Part shown: positions 15,018-22,611 of the stretch, piece after piece
Layout: each line of letters begins with the position of its first letter
How positions within the stretch are numbered: the first letter of the stretch is position 1
Origin: Salinisphaeraceae bacterium UBA4764
Lineage (GTDB): Bacteria > Pseudomonadota > Gammaproteobacteria > Nevskiales > Salinisphaeraceae
Assembly (NCBI GenBank): GCA_002403445.1
Contig: DHHU01000064.1
Coordinates: 51,638-74,248, forward strand
Length of the DNA stretch: 22,611 nt
Direction: 5' to 3'
Translations under genes and position numbers: made by a program
The notes under the pieces: generated by a model
What the model saw: the letters and a program-made list of their open reading frames with translations, nothing else
Told to the model about the DNA's origin: nothing
Databases searched by the model: none

Positions 15018-15673
15018 ATCAGACCCAACCGGCGAGTGCCTTTGCGCACCGCGACACGCCGCGGATCTTTTGTATCGGCCGCAACTACGCCGACCACGTG
15101 CAGGAACTCGGCAATAAAATGGCCGGCGACAACGCAATCGTATTCATGAAACCTGCAAGTGCACTGATATCGCCGGAGGAGTCGCTCACCTTGCCGCAAG
15201 GCCAAGGATCGGTACATTACGAGGCCGAACTGGTCGTTGAGATCGGCGCAGCCGGATCGAACATCACCACCTCCGATGCACGCTCGCACATCGCCGCGCT
15301 TGGACTCGGCCTCGACCTGACGCTGCGTGACCTGCAGCACAAACTCAAAGCGGGCGGCGAGCCCTGGGAGCGGGCCAAGTCGTTTGATTCCAGCGCGCCG
15401 CTGGGGCAAATGACGCCGCTTGGTGACGACATGGATCTGAACAATATCGAATTTGAGCTCAGTATCGACGGAAAAATAAGACAACGCGGTAACACATCGC
15501 ACCTGATCGTCGGCGTTGCCGAGCTGCTCGCTATGCTGAGTCGTGATTGGACGTTGGCCGCCGGTGATCTGATTTACACCGGTACGCCAGCCGGTGTTGG
15601 GCCGCTGGCATCCGGAATGCATCTAACACTATCCGGGCCACGGTTGGCCTCCACCCGTTGGTGGGTTACCTGA
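15014..15673 (+). CDS. Fumarylacetoacetate hydrolase family protein (FAHD1/YcgM-like)
   Basis: The 219-residue protein is the single-domain FAH type, a metal-dependent C-C hydrolase or decarboxylase acting on acylpyruvates or oxaloacetate-like acids; the exact substrate cannot be fixed. Motifs are IGRNYADHVQELGN near residue 20, VHYEAELVVEIG near 68 with metal-ligand glutamates, GLDLTLRDLQ near 98 with the ligand Asp, KSFDSSAPLG near 121, and TGTPAGVGPL near the end. It overlaps nth by four bases, so co-translation is likely, although a functional tie to DNA repair is not known. It converges with the FKBP lipoprotein gene across 91 bases in which no good terminator is seen. Confidence 0.92.
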   Translation: MNQTQPASAFAHRDTPRIFCIGRNYADHVQELGNKMAGDNAIVFMKPASALISPEESLTLPQGQGSVHYEAELVVEIGAAGSNITTSDARSHIAALGLGLDLTLRDLQHKLKAGGEPWERAKSFDSSAPLGQMTPLGDDMDLNNIEFELSIDGKIRQRGNTSHLIVGVAELLAMLSRDWTLAAGDLIYTGTPAGVGPLASGMHLTLSGPRLASTRWWVT

Positions 15674-15764
15674 GCACATTGGCGCCGATAATATCGAGAA
15701 ATAAAGCCAGCATTTATTCGGCAATCTTATTGTCTTCAGAACACCTCAGCCACAATCTCGGCGG

Positions 15765-16625
15765 CTACTGACTCGACTCGCTTGATTGCCTGCTTGAGGT
15801 ACTGTTTGAGCTGTTTCGGCCCGAGTTTTTAGCCTTGTTCTGTCCCGAGGTGATTTTTTCCAGGGTAACCTTGAAGATCAGCACCTGATTTGGGCCGATC
15901 ACGTTACCGGCGCCGTGCTTGCCGTAAGCCAGTTTGGGGGGAATTACCAGTTTGTATTTCGCCCCCGTATGCATCAGCTGCAGTGCTTCAGTCAAACCAG
16001 GAATGACAGCTGCTACCGAGAAATTGGCCGGCTTGCCGTGTTGCTTGGTGGAATCGAATACCTTGCCATTGGGCAATTTGCCCACATAGCTCACGGTGAC
16101 GTTATCGTCGACTTCAGGCGAGGGCCCACTGCCCTTTTTCAACACTTTGTACTGTAGACCGTCGGCTGTTGTCTTGAAGCCTTTCTTAGTTTTGTTCTTA
16201 GTCAGGAACATCTTGGATTTTTTCAGATTCCTGGCTGCTCGTTGTTGGTGTTTCTTGTTCTGGCTGGAGCGCATCTGCTTGACCAGTTGGGCCATCTCGT
16301 TGCGAACCTGTTTCTGGGTCAGGCGCGTCTTGCCCGAGCCGAGTTGATCGTTGATGCCCGAGGCCAGCTCATCAGTGTTGACCTTAATCGGCATCTTCTG
16401 GAGTGAATGGCCAATGTTCATGCCCAGCGCATAGCTCTGTTTGGCCTGCTTGCTACTGAACTTGGAATTTTTATTATTTTTTGGCGTACCGCCTGATGGG
16501 TTGGAATGGTTGGGCTGCTGACTGTTGCCAGCCCGCGATTGGCCGTCACTGTTCTTGTGGCTCTGACCGTTGCCGCAGCCGGCGAGCAGCACCACGCAGA
16601 CCACGAGGATGAAGTGCTGTTTCAT
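15765..16625 (-). CDS. FKBP-type peptidyl-prolyl isomerase, lipoprotein
   Basis: This is a cis-trans proline isomerase and probable periplasmic chaperone of the FkpA/Mip type. The 286 residues begin with a lipoprotein signal peptide whose lipobox LAGC puts the modified cysteine at residue 17. A long low-complexity linker rich in Asn, Ser, Gln and Lys follows (about 18-58). Then come the helical dimerisation domain (SYALGMNIGHSLQKMP onward), and the FKBP domain from about 155: VDDNVTVSYVGKLPNGKVFD, VIPGLTEALQLMHTGAKY, IPPKLAYGKHGAG. The C-terminus is another Ser/Asn/Gln tail. The start at ATG 16625 overlaps the stop of a 103-codon ORF as ATGA. Anchoring in the outer membrane is inferred because the residue after Cys is Gly, not Asp. 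Confidence 0.93.
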   Translation of the reverse strand: MKQHFILVVCVVLLAGCGNGQSHKNSDGQSRAGNSQQPNHSNPSGGTPKNNKNSKFSSKQAKQSYALGMNIGHSLQKMPIKVNTDELASGINDQLGSGKTRLTQKQVRNEMAQLVKQMRSSQNKKHQQRAARNLKKSKMFLTKNKTKKGFKTTADGLQYKVLKKGSGPSPEVDDNVTVSYVGKLPNGKVFDSTKQHGKPANFSVAAVIPGLTEALQLMHTGAKYKLVIPPKLAYGKHGAGNVIGPNQVLIFKVTLEKITSGQNKAKNSGRNSSNSTSSRQSSESSQ

Positions 16626-16933
16626 ATGGAATTATGTTCTATTGTCCGAAAGCCTGTTGCATTGTTTTTGTATTCTTTTGGCCGAGCGGCACCATGCGAG
16701 GCGGCTTGACCGGTTCGACTTTTAGCGGGCCAACGGATCGTAGACCGACCGGGCCCAACGGGAACTGAACGAGGCTGCTTCACGGCCTGAGCCTTTTCGC
16801 CATCCTGAGACTCATTGGGCGGGTCGGAGAACGGGGCTTTGCAATCAGCTGGAACCCGTAAGGTTTTCCACACCTCACTCGAAAGCGAGAGGATGTGCAA
16901 GCTTAATCCGAGGTCACTGCCAAAAGGCGTCAT
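16622..16933 (-). CDS. Possible 103-residue ORF between argG and the FKBP gene, unrecognised
   Basis: This ORF fills the only gap in the leftward argG-FKBP unit. Its ATG lies five bases after the argG stop and its TGA overlaps the FKBP ATG (ATGA), spacing expected of a real operon member. The product starts MTPFGSDLGLSLHILSLSSE, has a charged middle (NESQDGEKAQAVKQPR) and a basic tail. No family is recognised. Against it, GGGAGG is about 15 bases from the ATG, and the last third in another frame (ending at TAG 16639-16641) looks equally protein-like (GPLKVEPVKPPRMVPLGQKN), so the sequence may instead be a frameshifted gene or non-coding. A CTCG-AAAG-CGAG hairpin near 16880 has no T-tract. Confidence 0.35.
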   Translation of the reverse strand: MTPFGSDLGLSLHILSLSSEVWKTLRVPADCKAPFSDPPNESQDGEKAQAVKQPRSVPVGPGRSTIRWPAKSRTGQAASHGAARPKEYKNNATGFRTIEHNSI

Positions 16934-16938
16934 TCAAG

Positions 16939-18147
16939 TTAGTTTCGGCCTCCCGCCAAGCGCAATCGCAGCGCGTTAAGCCGAATAAAGCCGGCCGCAT
17001 CGGCTTGATCGTAAGCCCCTCGGTCATCCTCGAACGTCGCGATGGCAGCGTCGAACAGGCTGTCGTTTTCCGAGGCGCGCCCCACCACTAAGACATTGCC
17101 CTTGTACAAGCGCAGACGCACTACACCGTTAACGGATATCTGTGAGCGGTCGATAGCGGCTTGCAGCATCTCGCGCTCGGGCGCGAACCAGTATCCCTGA
17201 TATATTAAGTTGGCGTAACGTGGCATGAGCTCATCTTTCAGATGCGCGGCTTCGCGATCAAGGGTAATTGATTCGATGGCACGATGTGCTTTGAGCATGA
17301 TGGTGCCTCCCGGAGTTTCGTAGCAACCCCGCGATTTCATGCCCACGTATCGGTTTTCAACTATATCGATACGACCGATGCCGTGTGCCCCCGCGCGCCG
17401 GTTCAACTCAGCCAACACCTGATACGGACTCAGCTCACGGCCGTCGATGGCTTTGATATCCCCGCCGGCGTACGTCAGATCGATTTCCTCGGCCGTGTCG
17501 GGCGCGGCTTCTGGCGATACACTCCATTCCCACATGGATGCTTCGGCCGGCGTCCACGGGTCTTCTAGCACCCCACCCTCGTAGGAAATGTGGAGCGCGT
17601 TGGCATCGGTGGAATACGGCGAGCCACCGTCGGCTTTCTTGCGAATGTCGATGCCGTTGTCCTCAGCGTAGGCCAACAAACGCTCGCGTGAATTCAAATC
17701 CCATTCGCGCCACGGCGCGATAATCTGAATATCCGGCGCCAGCGCGTAGGCCGACAGTTCAAATCGCACTTGGTCATTGCCCTTGCCGGTAGCGCCATGA
17801 GCAATGGCGTCGGCGCCGGTCTCGCGCGCGATCTCAACAAGACGCTTGGCGATCAGCGGGCGGGCGATCGAAGTGCCCAGCAGATATTCGCCTTCGTACA
17901 CTGCGTTGGCGCGAAACATGGGATTCACGTAATCGCGCACGAACGTGTCACGCAGGTCGTCGATATACACTTCCTTCACACCCAGCGCTTCGGCCTTGGG
18001 CCGGACGTCGCCGAGCTCTTCACCTTGGCCGATATCGGCTGTGAACGTCACGACCTCGCAGTCATAATGTTCTTGCAGCCACTTGAGAATGACCGAGGTG
18101 TCGAGGCCGCCGGAATAAGCGAGGACGACTTTATTGATGCCTGCCAT
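16939..18147 (-). CDS. argG: Argininosuccinate synthase
   Basis: ArgG joins citrulline and aspartate with ATP to make argininosuccinate, the penultimate step of arginine synthesis. The 402-residue protein opens with the ATP-binding loop AYSGGLDTSVILKWLQE, followed by GATGKGNDQVRFEL near residue 116, SPYSTDANALHISYEGGVLE near 175 and the SRGCYETPGGTIM segment near 272. Length and motif order are those of the common non-eukaryote-like ArgG (about 400 residues). The start is ATG 18147; the leader is short and has no strong ribosome site. A TATAAT on the minus strand at 18181-18186 is a likely -10. No ARG box could be identified by eye. It diverges from rnt by 104 bases. Confidence 0.97.
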   Translation of the reverse strand: MAGINKVVLAYSGGLDTSVILKWLQEHYDCEVVTFTADIGQGEELGDVRPKAEALGVKEVYIDDLRDTFVRDYVNPMFRANAVYEGEYLLGTSIARPLIAKRLVEIARETGADAIAHGATGKGNDQVRFELSAYALAPDIQIIAPWREWDLNSRERLLAYAEDNGIDIRKKADGGSPYSTDANALHISYEGGVLEDPWTPAEASMWEWSVSPEAAPDTAEEIDLTYAGGDIKAIDGRELSPYQVLAELNRRAGAHGIGRIDIVENRYVGMKSRGCYETPGGTIMLKAHRAIESITLDREAAHLKDELMPRYANLIYQGYWFAPEREMLQAAIDRSQISVNGVVRLRLYKGNVLVVGRASENDSLFDAAIATFEDDRGAYDQADAAGFIRLNALRLRLAGGRN

Positions 18148-18180
18148 GATGGAAGTTGTCGGGAATTACTTTCGGGCTGG

Positions 18181-18186
18181 ATTATA
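18181..18186 (-). promoter_or_regulatory. Candidate -10 element for argG
   Basis: ATTATA on the plus strand reads TATAAT toward argG, 33 bases before its ATG. The -35 region 17 bases further upstream is not recognisable. A leader of about 25 bases would result. Confidence 0.38.
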
Positions 18187-18251
18187 CAGCCGTTAACAAT
18201 CGTCGACGGCTGGCTCGCCGGAGCGCCGCCACAGCCTGCTAGCATTAGCAC

Positions 18252-18914
18252 ATGACTACTGAAGCACAGGCGGATGAGGTACCGAAAATGGGCGGGCGGT
18301 TCCGCGGGTTTCTACCGGTCGTCATCGACGTCGAAACCGGGGGGTTCAACTCGGCCACCGATGCGCTGCTGGAAATCGCCGCCGTGCTGGTCGAGTACGA
18401 CGACAGCGGTCAGCTCGTTCTTTCGCAATCAACGAGCTATCATGTGCAGCCGTTTACCGGTGCCAACATCGAACCCGCATCGCTGGCGGTCAACGGCATC
18501 GATCCGCATCATCCGCTACGGCCTTCGATTACCGAACACGATGCGCTGTCGCGCATTTTCACCGACGTGCGCGCTGCCGTGAAACGTAACGGCTGCAATC
18601 GAGCGGTACTGGTCGGCCACAACGCGCATTTCGACTTGGGATTCGTGAATGCCGCGGTCGCGCGGTCCGGTATCAAGCGCAACCCGTTTCATCCGTTTTC
18701 CTGTTTCGATACCGCGACCCTCGGCGGTGTGGCGCTGGGCCAGACCGTGCTTAAAAAAGCTGTTGAAGCAGCAGGCCTGGATTGGTCTGACGACCGCGCC
18801 CATTCGGCTAGTTACGACACCGAACAGACGGCGCGGCTGTTCTGCACCGTAGTCAACCGTTTTGACGCCTGGGCCAACCGAGACAGTTCTTCCCGCGGCT
18901 CAAGCGACTTGTAG
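18252..18914 (+). CDS. rnt: Ribonuclease T
   Basis: RNase T is a DEDDh 3'-5' exonuclease that trims tRNA and other stable RNA 3' ends and removes AMP from uncharged tRNA CCA ends. The 220-residue protein has ExoI in VIDVETGGFN (D26, E28), ExoII in VGHNAHFDLGFVN and ExoIII in AHSASYDTEQTARL, giving the DEDDh set. RFRGFLPVVIDVETGGFN is very characteristic of the family. ATG 18252 follows a 104-bp intergenic region shared with argG; no clear ribosome site is visible. The acyltransferase gene begins 49 bases after its stop. Confidence 0.96.
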   Translation: MTTEAQADEVPKMGGRFRGFLPVVIDVETGGFNSATDALLEIAAVLVEYDDSGQLVLSQSTSYHVQPFTGANIEPASLAVNGIDPHHPLRPSITEHDALSRIFTDVRAAVKRNGCNRAVLVGHNAHFDLGFVNAAVARSGIKRNPFHPFSCFDTATLGGVALGQTVLKKAVEAAGLDWSDDRAHSASYDTEQTARLFCTVVNRFDAWANRDSSSRGSSDL

Positions 18915-18963
18915 CCTCCATTCCCCGTCGCACGCCCAATTGCCGGGAAAAGCCCACTACACC

Positions 18964-19743
18964 ATGTCTAGATCATCTTGGTTATATCACGGCCCCATTG
19001 CGCTTACCGCCCGCGGCGTCTGGTTTGCTGTTCTGGTGTTATTCGCGCTGGCTATGGTGCCGCTGGTGCCGGTTTTTGGAAAACGCACGCCCGACGTGGT
19101 TCGCTGGTGGCACGGCCTGGCATTGAAAGCACTCGGCGTCGGGCTGACGGTGGAAGGTCAACAGCCGATTCGGCCGGTCGTGATCGTGGCCAATCATTGC
19201 TCGTGGCTGGATATCATGGTTCTTGGGCACGTGTTTCGGGCGAGTTTCATCTCCAAAGCCGAAGTCGAACGCTGGCCGATTGTCGGGCGTCTGGCGCGCG
19301 CGGCCGGTACCCTGTTTTTGCCCCGCGGTGCCGGTCAAACCCAGGCCATGGGCGAACAGATACGCGCTACGCTAGCCGACAATCGGTCCGTGGTGCTGTT
19401 TCCCGAGGCGACAACGGCCCGCTCACCCATGCCGCCCCGCTTTCATGCGCGGTTGTTCGCGCCCGCCGTCGATGAAGGTTTCGACGTGCTGCCTGTCGCG
19501 CTACGCTACACCGACCCCCGCACTCCGGCAGACCAGCATCAGGCCTTGGTACCCTGGGTAAATGCACCGCTTTGGCCGAATTTTGTGGGGCTGTTCAAGC
19601 TGAAGTCCGTGACGGCGCAAGTGCAAATCTGCGAGCCAATCAGCGCTATCGGGCATGATCGGCGCGGACTGGCGGAAGCCAGCCGTCAGGCAATTGTCTT
19701 CTCCCAGCAGGCCGCTGCCAAGCCACCCTACGACGACACCTGA
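18964..19743 (+). CDS. 1-acyl-sn-glycerol-3-phosphate acyltransferase (PlsC-like)
   Basis: The 259-residue PlsC-family protein probably acylates lysophosphatidic acid, or a related lysolipid, at the inner membrane. An N-terminal hydrophobic segment spans about 13-38. The acyltransferase motifs are NHCSWLD (HX4D, H78 and D83), a basic FISKAEVERWPIVG segment near 95, and FPEATT at 146-151, in place of the usual FPEGT. The Gly to Ala change in the last motif is a modest deviation seen in some distant members. ATG 18964 was preferred over the upstream open frame (from 18862), which lies inside rnt. Its TGA is separated by one base from the stop of the convergent LOG gene. Confidence 0.9.
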   Translation: MSRSSWLYHGPIALTARGVWFAVLVLFALAMVPLVPVFGKRTPDVVRWWHGLALKALGVGLTVEGQQPIRPVVIVANHCSWLDIMVLGHVFRASFISKAEVERWPIVGRLARAAGTLFLPRGAGQTQAMGEQIRATLADNRSVVLFPEATTARSPMPPRFHARLFAPAVDEGFDVLPVALRYTDPRTPADQHQALVPWVNAPLWPNFVGLFKLKSVTAQVQICEPISAIGHDRRGLAEASRQAIVFSQQAAAKPPYDDT

Positions 19744-19744
19744 G

Positions 19745-20458
19745 TCACGTCGCACCCAGCCGATCAGTCAAAAGGGTCTCGGCTTCGTCAACGGTGTCGA
19801 CTATGCGACACAGATCAACATCCTCGGGCGCTATCAGGCCCAATTCCAGAAACACGTCAAAGTTGATCAAGCGTCGCCAGAAATGCCCCCCAAACAGGAT
19901 GACCGGCATAGATTCCTGGCGCCGTGTCTGGATAAGGGTGAGCATCTCGAACAACTCGTCCATGGTGCCGAAACCGCCAGGAAAAACGATTAATGCCCGC
20001 GCTACGTTCATGAACCAGAATTTGCGCATGAAAAAGTAGTGGAAATCCAGATTGAGTGCATCGGAAACGTAGTCGTTCAACCCCTGTTCATTCGGTAGAT
20101 CGATACCCAAGCCCATTGAAAGTTCAATATCGACATCGGCCGCCCCGCGGTTGGCGGCCTCCATAATGCCCGGACCGCCGCCGGTGCAGATCACAAAGCG
20201 CTCGCCGCGGGGGTGCTTGTCCATGGTCCAGCGCGCCATGCGCGCCGCCAGTTCGCGCGCCTCGGCATAATAATCGGCCCTTTCATCAACCGAATCGGCG
20301 GCATTAGGGCGTATGCGAGCTGACCCCCAGAAAATCAGCGCCCGATTCACCCCGAACCGTTCGAAACGATCGCGTGGCTCGATGTACTCGGACAAAAGCC
20401 GCAGTGGACGCGCTGCAGCACTGTTGATGAATTCCCGATCTTTATAGGCCTTGGTCAT
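19745..20458 (-). CDS. LOG family protein (TIGR00730-like Rossmann-fold nucleotide phosphoribohydrolase)
   Basis: Members of this family resemble plant LOG and bacterial PpnN enzymes that split nucleoside monophosphates into base and ribose 5-phosphate; the substrate here is unproven. The 237-residue product has CTGGGPGIMEAANRGA and the signature PGGFGTMDELFEMLT, a form of PGGxGTxxE. ATG 20458 was chosen because an AAGGAA ribosome site lies about 11 bases upstream; the longer start at 20515 has none and adds 19 unmatched residues. The gene ends tail to tail with the acyltransferase, one base apart, and its 5' region is shared with divergent clpB. Confidence 0.9.
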   Translation of the reverse strand: MTKAYKDREFINSAAARPLRLLSEYIEPRDRFERFGVNRALIFWGSARIRPNAADSVDERADYYAEARELAARMARWTMDKHPRGERFVICTGGGPGIMEAANRGAADVDIELSMGLGIDLPNEQGLNDYVSDALNLDFHYFFMRKFWFMNVARALIVFPGGFGTMDELFEMLTLIQTRRQESMPVILFGGHFWRRLINFDVFLELGLIAPEDVDLCRIVDTVDEAETLLTDRLGAT

Positions 20459-20519
20459 TACAAAAGAGTTTCCTTGAAGCGGGTCTGGTGAGTCTTGACA
20501 GCGTTTTGGTGTCATGCGA

Positions 20520-20548
20520 GTTGAAACGATGGGGATAAGAGCCTATAT
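20520..20548 (+). promoter_or_regulatory. Candidate sigma-32 heat-shock promoter for clpB
   Basis: GTTGAAA (20520-20526) differs from the RpoH -35 CTTGAAA at one base. After a 14-base spacer, GCCTATAT (20541-20548) matches CCCCATNT at five of seven fixed positions. The spacing fits RpoH promoters, and clpB is a classical RpoH target. Transcription would begin near 20555, about 55 bases before the ATG. Confidence 0.55.
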
Positions 20549-20611
20549 CCATTGTCAACAGCGTGGCACCGCACCACACCCTATCTTTCCGACATTACAA
20601 GAGGTTTTTCC

Positions 20612-22611
20612 ATGCAAATGGACCAACTTACCGGCAAACTGCAAGAGGGCCTAGCCCAGGCACAAAGCCTGGCCGTGGGCCGCGATCACAACGAAATTCA
20701 ACCGGCGCATGTACTACTGGCCCTGATTGATGCACAAAACGGCACCGTACGCCCATTACTCGACAAAATGGGTCTGAACGTAGCCGAAATCCGTAACCAG
20801 TTACTCAAGAATCTGGACAGCCTACCCAAAGTCGGCGCCCCCACCGGTGAAGTCAGCCCTTCCCAGGCTTTGGTGCGCGTCCTCAACCTGGCCGATAAGC
20901 AAGCTCAGCAGCGCGGCGACAGCTATATTTCCAGTGAGTTATTTCTTCTAGCACTGGTCGGCGACAAATCTGACGCTGGCAAGATACTCAAAAACGCTGG
21001 GGCAACCCAGGATGCCATTAGCCATGCCGTCGAAGAACTGCGCGGCGGTGAAAGCGTCGACGATCCCAATGCCGAGGATCAGCGCGACGCATTGGAGAAA
21101 TACACCACCGACGTAACCGAACGTGCTGAATCTGGCAAGCTCGATCCGGTGATCGGACGCGACGAGGAGATCCGTCGCATCATTCAGGTGCTATCCCGGC
21201 GCACCAAGAACAATCCGGCCATGGTCGGCGACCCTGGCGTGGGCAAGACCGCCATCGTAGAAGGCTTGGCCCAACGTATCGTCAACGGCGAGGTACCGGA
21301 TTCGCTGGCCGACAAGCGCGTTTTGTCGCTCGATCTGGGATCGATGATCGCGGGCGCGAAATACCGAGGCGAGTTCGAGGATCGCTTAAAAGGCGTGCTC
21401 TCCGACCTGGCTAAGGAAGAAGGCCGCGTAATCCTGTTCATTGACGAAATCCATATGCTGGTCGGTGCCGGCAAGGCCGAAGGCGCAATGGATGCGGGCA
21501 ACATGCTTAAACCCGCACTGGCCCGAGGCGAATTGCACTGCATCGGTGCCACCACGCTCGAAGAATACCGCCAAAACATCGAAAAGGACGCTGCGCTCGA
21601 ACGCCGCTTCCAGCAGGTGCTGGTCGACGAGCCGACGATGGAAGACACCATCGCCATACTGCGCGGACTGAAGGAGCGCTATGAAGTCCATCATGGCGTG
21701 CGTATCACCGACGGTGCCATTATTGCCGCGGCGCGGCTCTCGACCCGCTATATCACCGAACGGAAACTACCGGACAAGGCAATCGACCTGATCGATGAAG
21801 CGGCCTCCAAGATCCGTATTGAGATCGATTCCAAGCCCGAGCGCCTCGACCGGCTTGATCGGCGCCTAATCCAGCTCAAGATCGAAAAGCAGGCGCTACA
21901 AAAAGAAACCGACGAGGATTCGCGTCAGCGGCTTGAGAATCTCGATGCTGAAATCCAAGAGCTTGAACGCGAATACGCTGATCTCGAGGAAACCTGGAAA
22001 GCCGAAAAAGCCAGTATTACCGGTGCTGCGGCCAAAAAAGAGGAACTCGAACAGGCGCGTCTCGAACTGGAGGCTGCGCAGCGCGCCCGCGATCTCGACC
22101 GCATGTCGGAACTCCAGTACGGCCGGATCCCGCAACTCGAGCGAGAGGTTGAACAAGCCGAGGCCTCGGAAGCCAACGCCAGCGAAAACACACTGGTTCG
22201 CAACAGCGTGACCGAAGAGGAAGTCGCTGACACGGTGTCACGCTGGACAGGTATTCCGGTCTCTCGAATGCTGGAAGCCGAGCGCGAGAAACTGCTGCGC
22301 ATGGAAGATGCGCTGCACGAGCAGGTCATCGGCCAAGACGAAGCCGTGACGGCTGTGTCAGACGCAATCCGGCGCTCACGCTCGGGTCTGTCAGACCCAA
22401 ACCGGCCGATCGGGTCATTCCTGTTTCTCGGCCCGACGGGCGTTGGCAAGACTGAGCTGTGCAAGTCGATCGCAGACTTTTTATTCGACACCAACGAAGC
22501 AATGGTGCGCATCGACATGTCCGAGTTCATGGAAAAACACTCGGTCGCCCGTCTGATCGGCGCACCGCCGGGCTATGTCGGCTACGAACAGGGAGGCTAT
22601 TTGACCGAAGC
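20612..22611 (+). CDS. clpB: ATP-dependent disaggregase ClpB (partial at the 3' end)
   Basis: ClpB is the hexameric AAA+ disaggregase that works with DnaK to rescue aggregated proteins after heat stress. About 666 codons are present before the window edge; the family is about 860 long. Seen in order: the N-terminal Clp repeat domain (about 1-145), NBD1 with Walker A GDPGVGKT near 208 and Walker B ILFIDEIH, arginine finger region ALERRF near 330, the coiled-coil middle domain (about 405-525, rich in Glu, Arg and Leu), SRWTGIPVSRM, and NBD2 Walker A GPTGVGKTE near 611. ATG 20612 follows AAGAGG by seven bases. A sigma-32-like promoter lies upstream. The divergent LOG gene starts 153 bases away. 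Confidence 0.98.
   Translation, partial: MQMDQLTGKLQEGLAQAQSLAVGRDHNEIQPAHVLLALIDAQNGTVRPLLDKMGLNVAEIRNQLLKNLDSLPKVGAPTGEVSPSQALVRVLNLADKQAQQRGDSYISSELFLLALVGDKSDAGKILKNAGATQDAISHAVEELRGGESVDDPNAEDQRDALEKYTTDVTERAESGKLDPVIGRDEEIRRIIQVLSRRTKNNPAMVGDPGVGKTAIVEGLAQRIVNGEVPDSLADKRVLSLDLGSMIAGAKYRGEFEDRLKGVLSDLAKEEGRVILFIDEIHMLVGAGKAEGAMDAGNMLKPALARGELHCIGATTLEEYRQNIEKDAALERRFQQVLVDEPTMEDTIAILRGLKERYEVHHGVRITDGAIIAAARLSTRYITERKLPDKAIDLIDEAASKIRIEIDSKPERLDRLDRRLIQLKIEKQALQKETDEDSRQRLENLDAEIQELEREYADLEETWKAEKASITGAAAKKEELEQARLELEAAQRARDLDRMSELQYGRIPQLEREVEQAEASEANASENTLVRNSVTEEEVADTVSRWTGIPVSRMLEAEREKLLRMEDALHEQVIGQDEAVTAVSDAIRRSRSGLSDPNRPIGSFLFLGPTGVGKTELCKSIADFLFDTNEAMVRIDMSEFMEKHSVARLIGAPPGYVGYEQGGYLTE

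Noticed and set aside
14924..15117. Alternative plus-strand frame across the nth-FAH junction
   Set aside because: It is fully covered by the overlapping nth and FAH-family genes, which have clear motifs.

Overview
The window is a compact, mostly housekeeping stretch of a Gram-negative, probably gammaproteobacterial chromosome of moderately high G+C. The evidence is the purM-purN-DUF3108 order, an RnfB-like ferredoxin next to nth, a periplasmic FKBP-type lipoprotein, RNase T and ClpB. The hopanoid tailoring genes narrow this to a hopanoid-making lineage; I would guess the Salinisphaera/Nevskiales neighbourhood, but this rests on general resemblance only. No rRNA, tRNA, CRISPR array or intact mobile element was found by eye.

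Layout. Positions 1-486 hold the tail of a probable MntA-type antitoxin and a HepT-type toxin gene broken by an in-frame stop. Then come purM, purN and a DUF3108 exported protein (567-3296), with dcd converging on them (3353-3919). A medium-chain quinone-reductase-like dehydrogenase (4045-5052) precedes the hopanoid cluster hpnI-hpnJ-hpnK-hpnL (5181-9867). A 514-bp stretch with only degraded coding signal follows. The Fe-S carrier apbC/mrp (minus strand) and metG diverge from one intergenic region. metG is followed by an RnfB-like Fe-S protein, nth and a fumarylacetoacetate-hydrolase-family gene. On the minus strand argG, a possible 103-codon ORF and an FKBP lipoprotein gene look like one unit (18147 down to 15765). 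rnt and a PlsC-type acyltransferase run rightward, a LOG-family gene runs leftward, and clpB leaves the right edge behind a sigma-32-like promoter.

How the genes work together. PurM and PurN act in purine synthesis, and Dcd feeds dTTP synthesis. HpnI, HpnK and HpnJ are the known steps turning bacteriohopanetetrol into its N-acetylglucosaminyl, glucosaminyl and cyclitol-ether forms; HpnL is a multi-pass membrane protein of the same gene set. The cyclase and the side-chain genes (shc, hpnH, hpnG) are not in the window.

Most worth a second look: hpnK has no ordinary start codon that would keep its catalytic N-terminus; a proline-rich 24-codon ORF is coupled to hpnL behind a promoter-like element; the HepT toxin carries both a stop and a change in its RX4HXY motif; and an unrecognised ORF sits tightly between argG and the FKBP gene.
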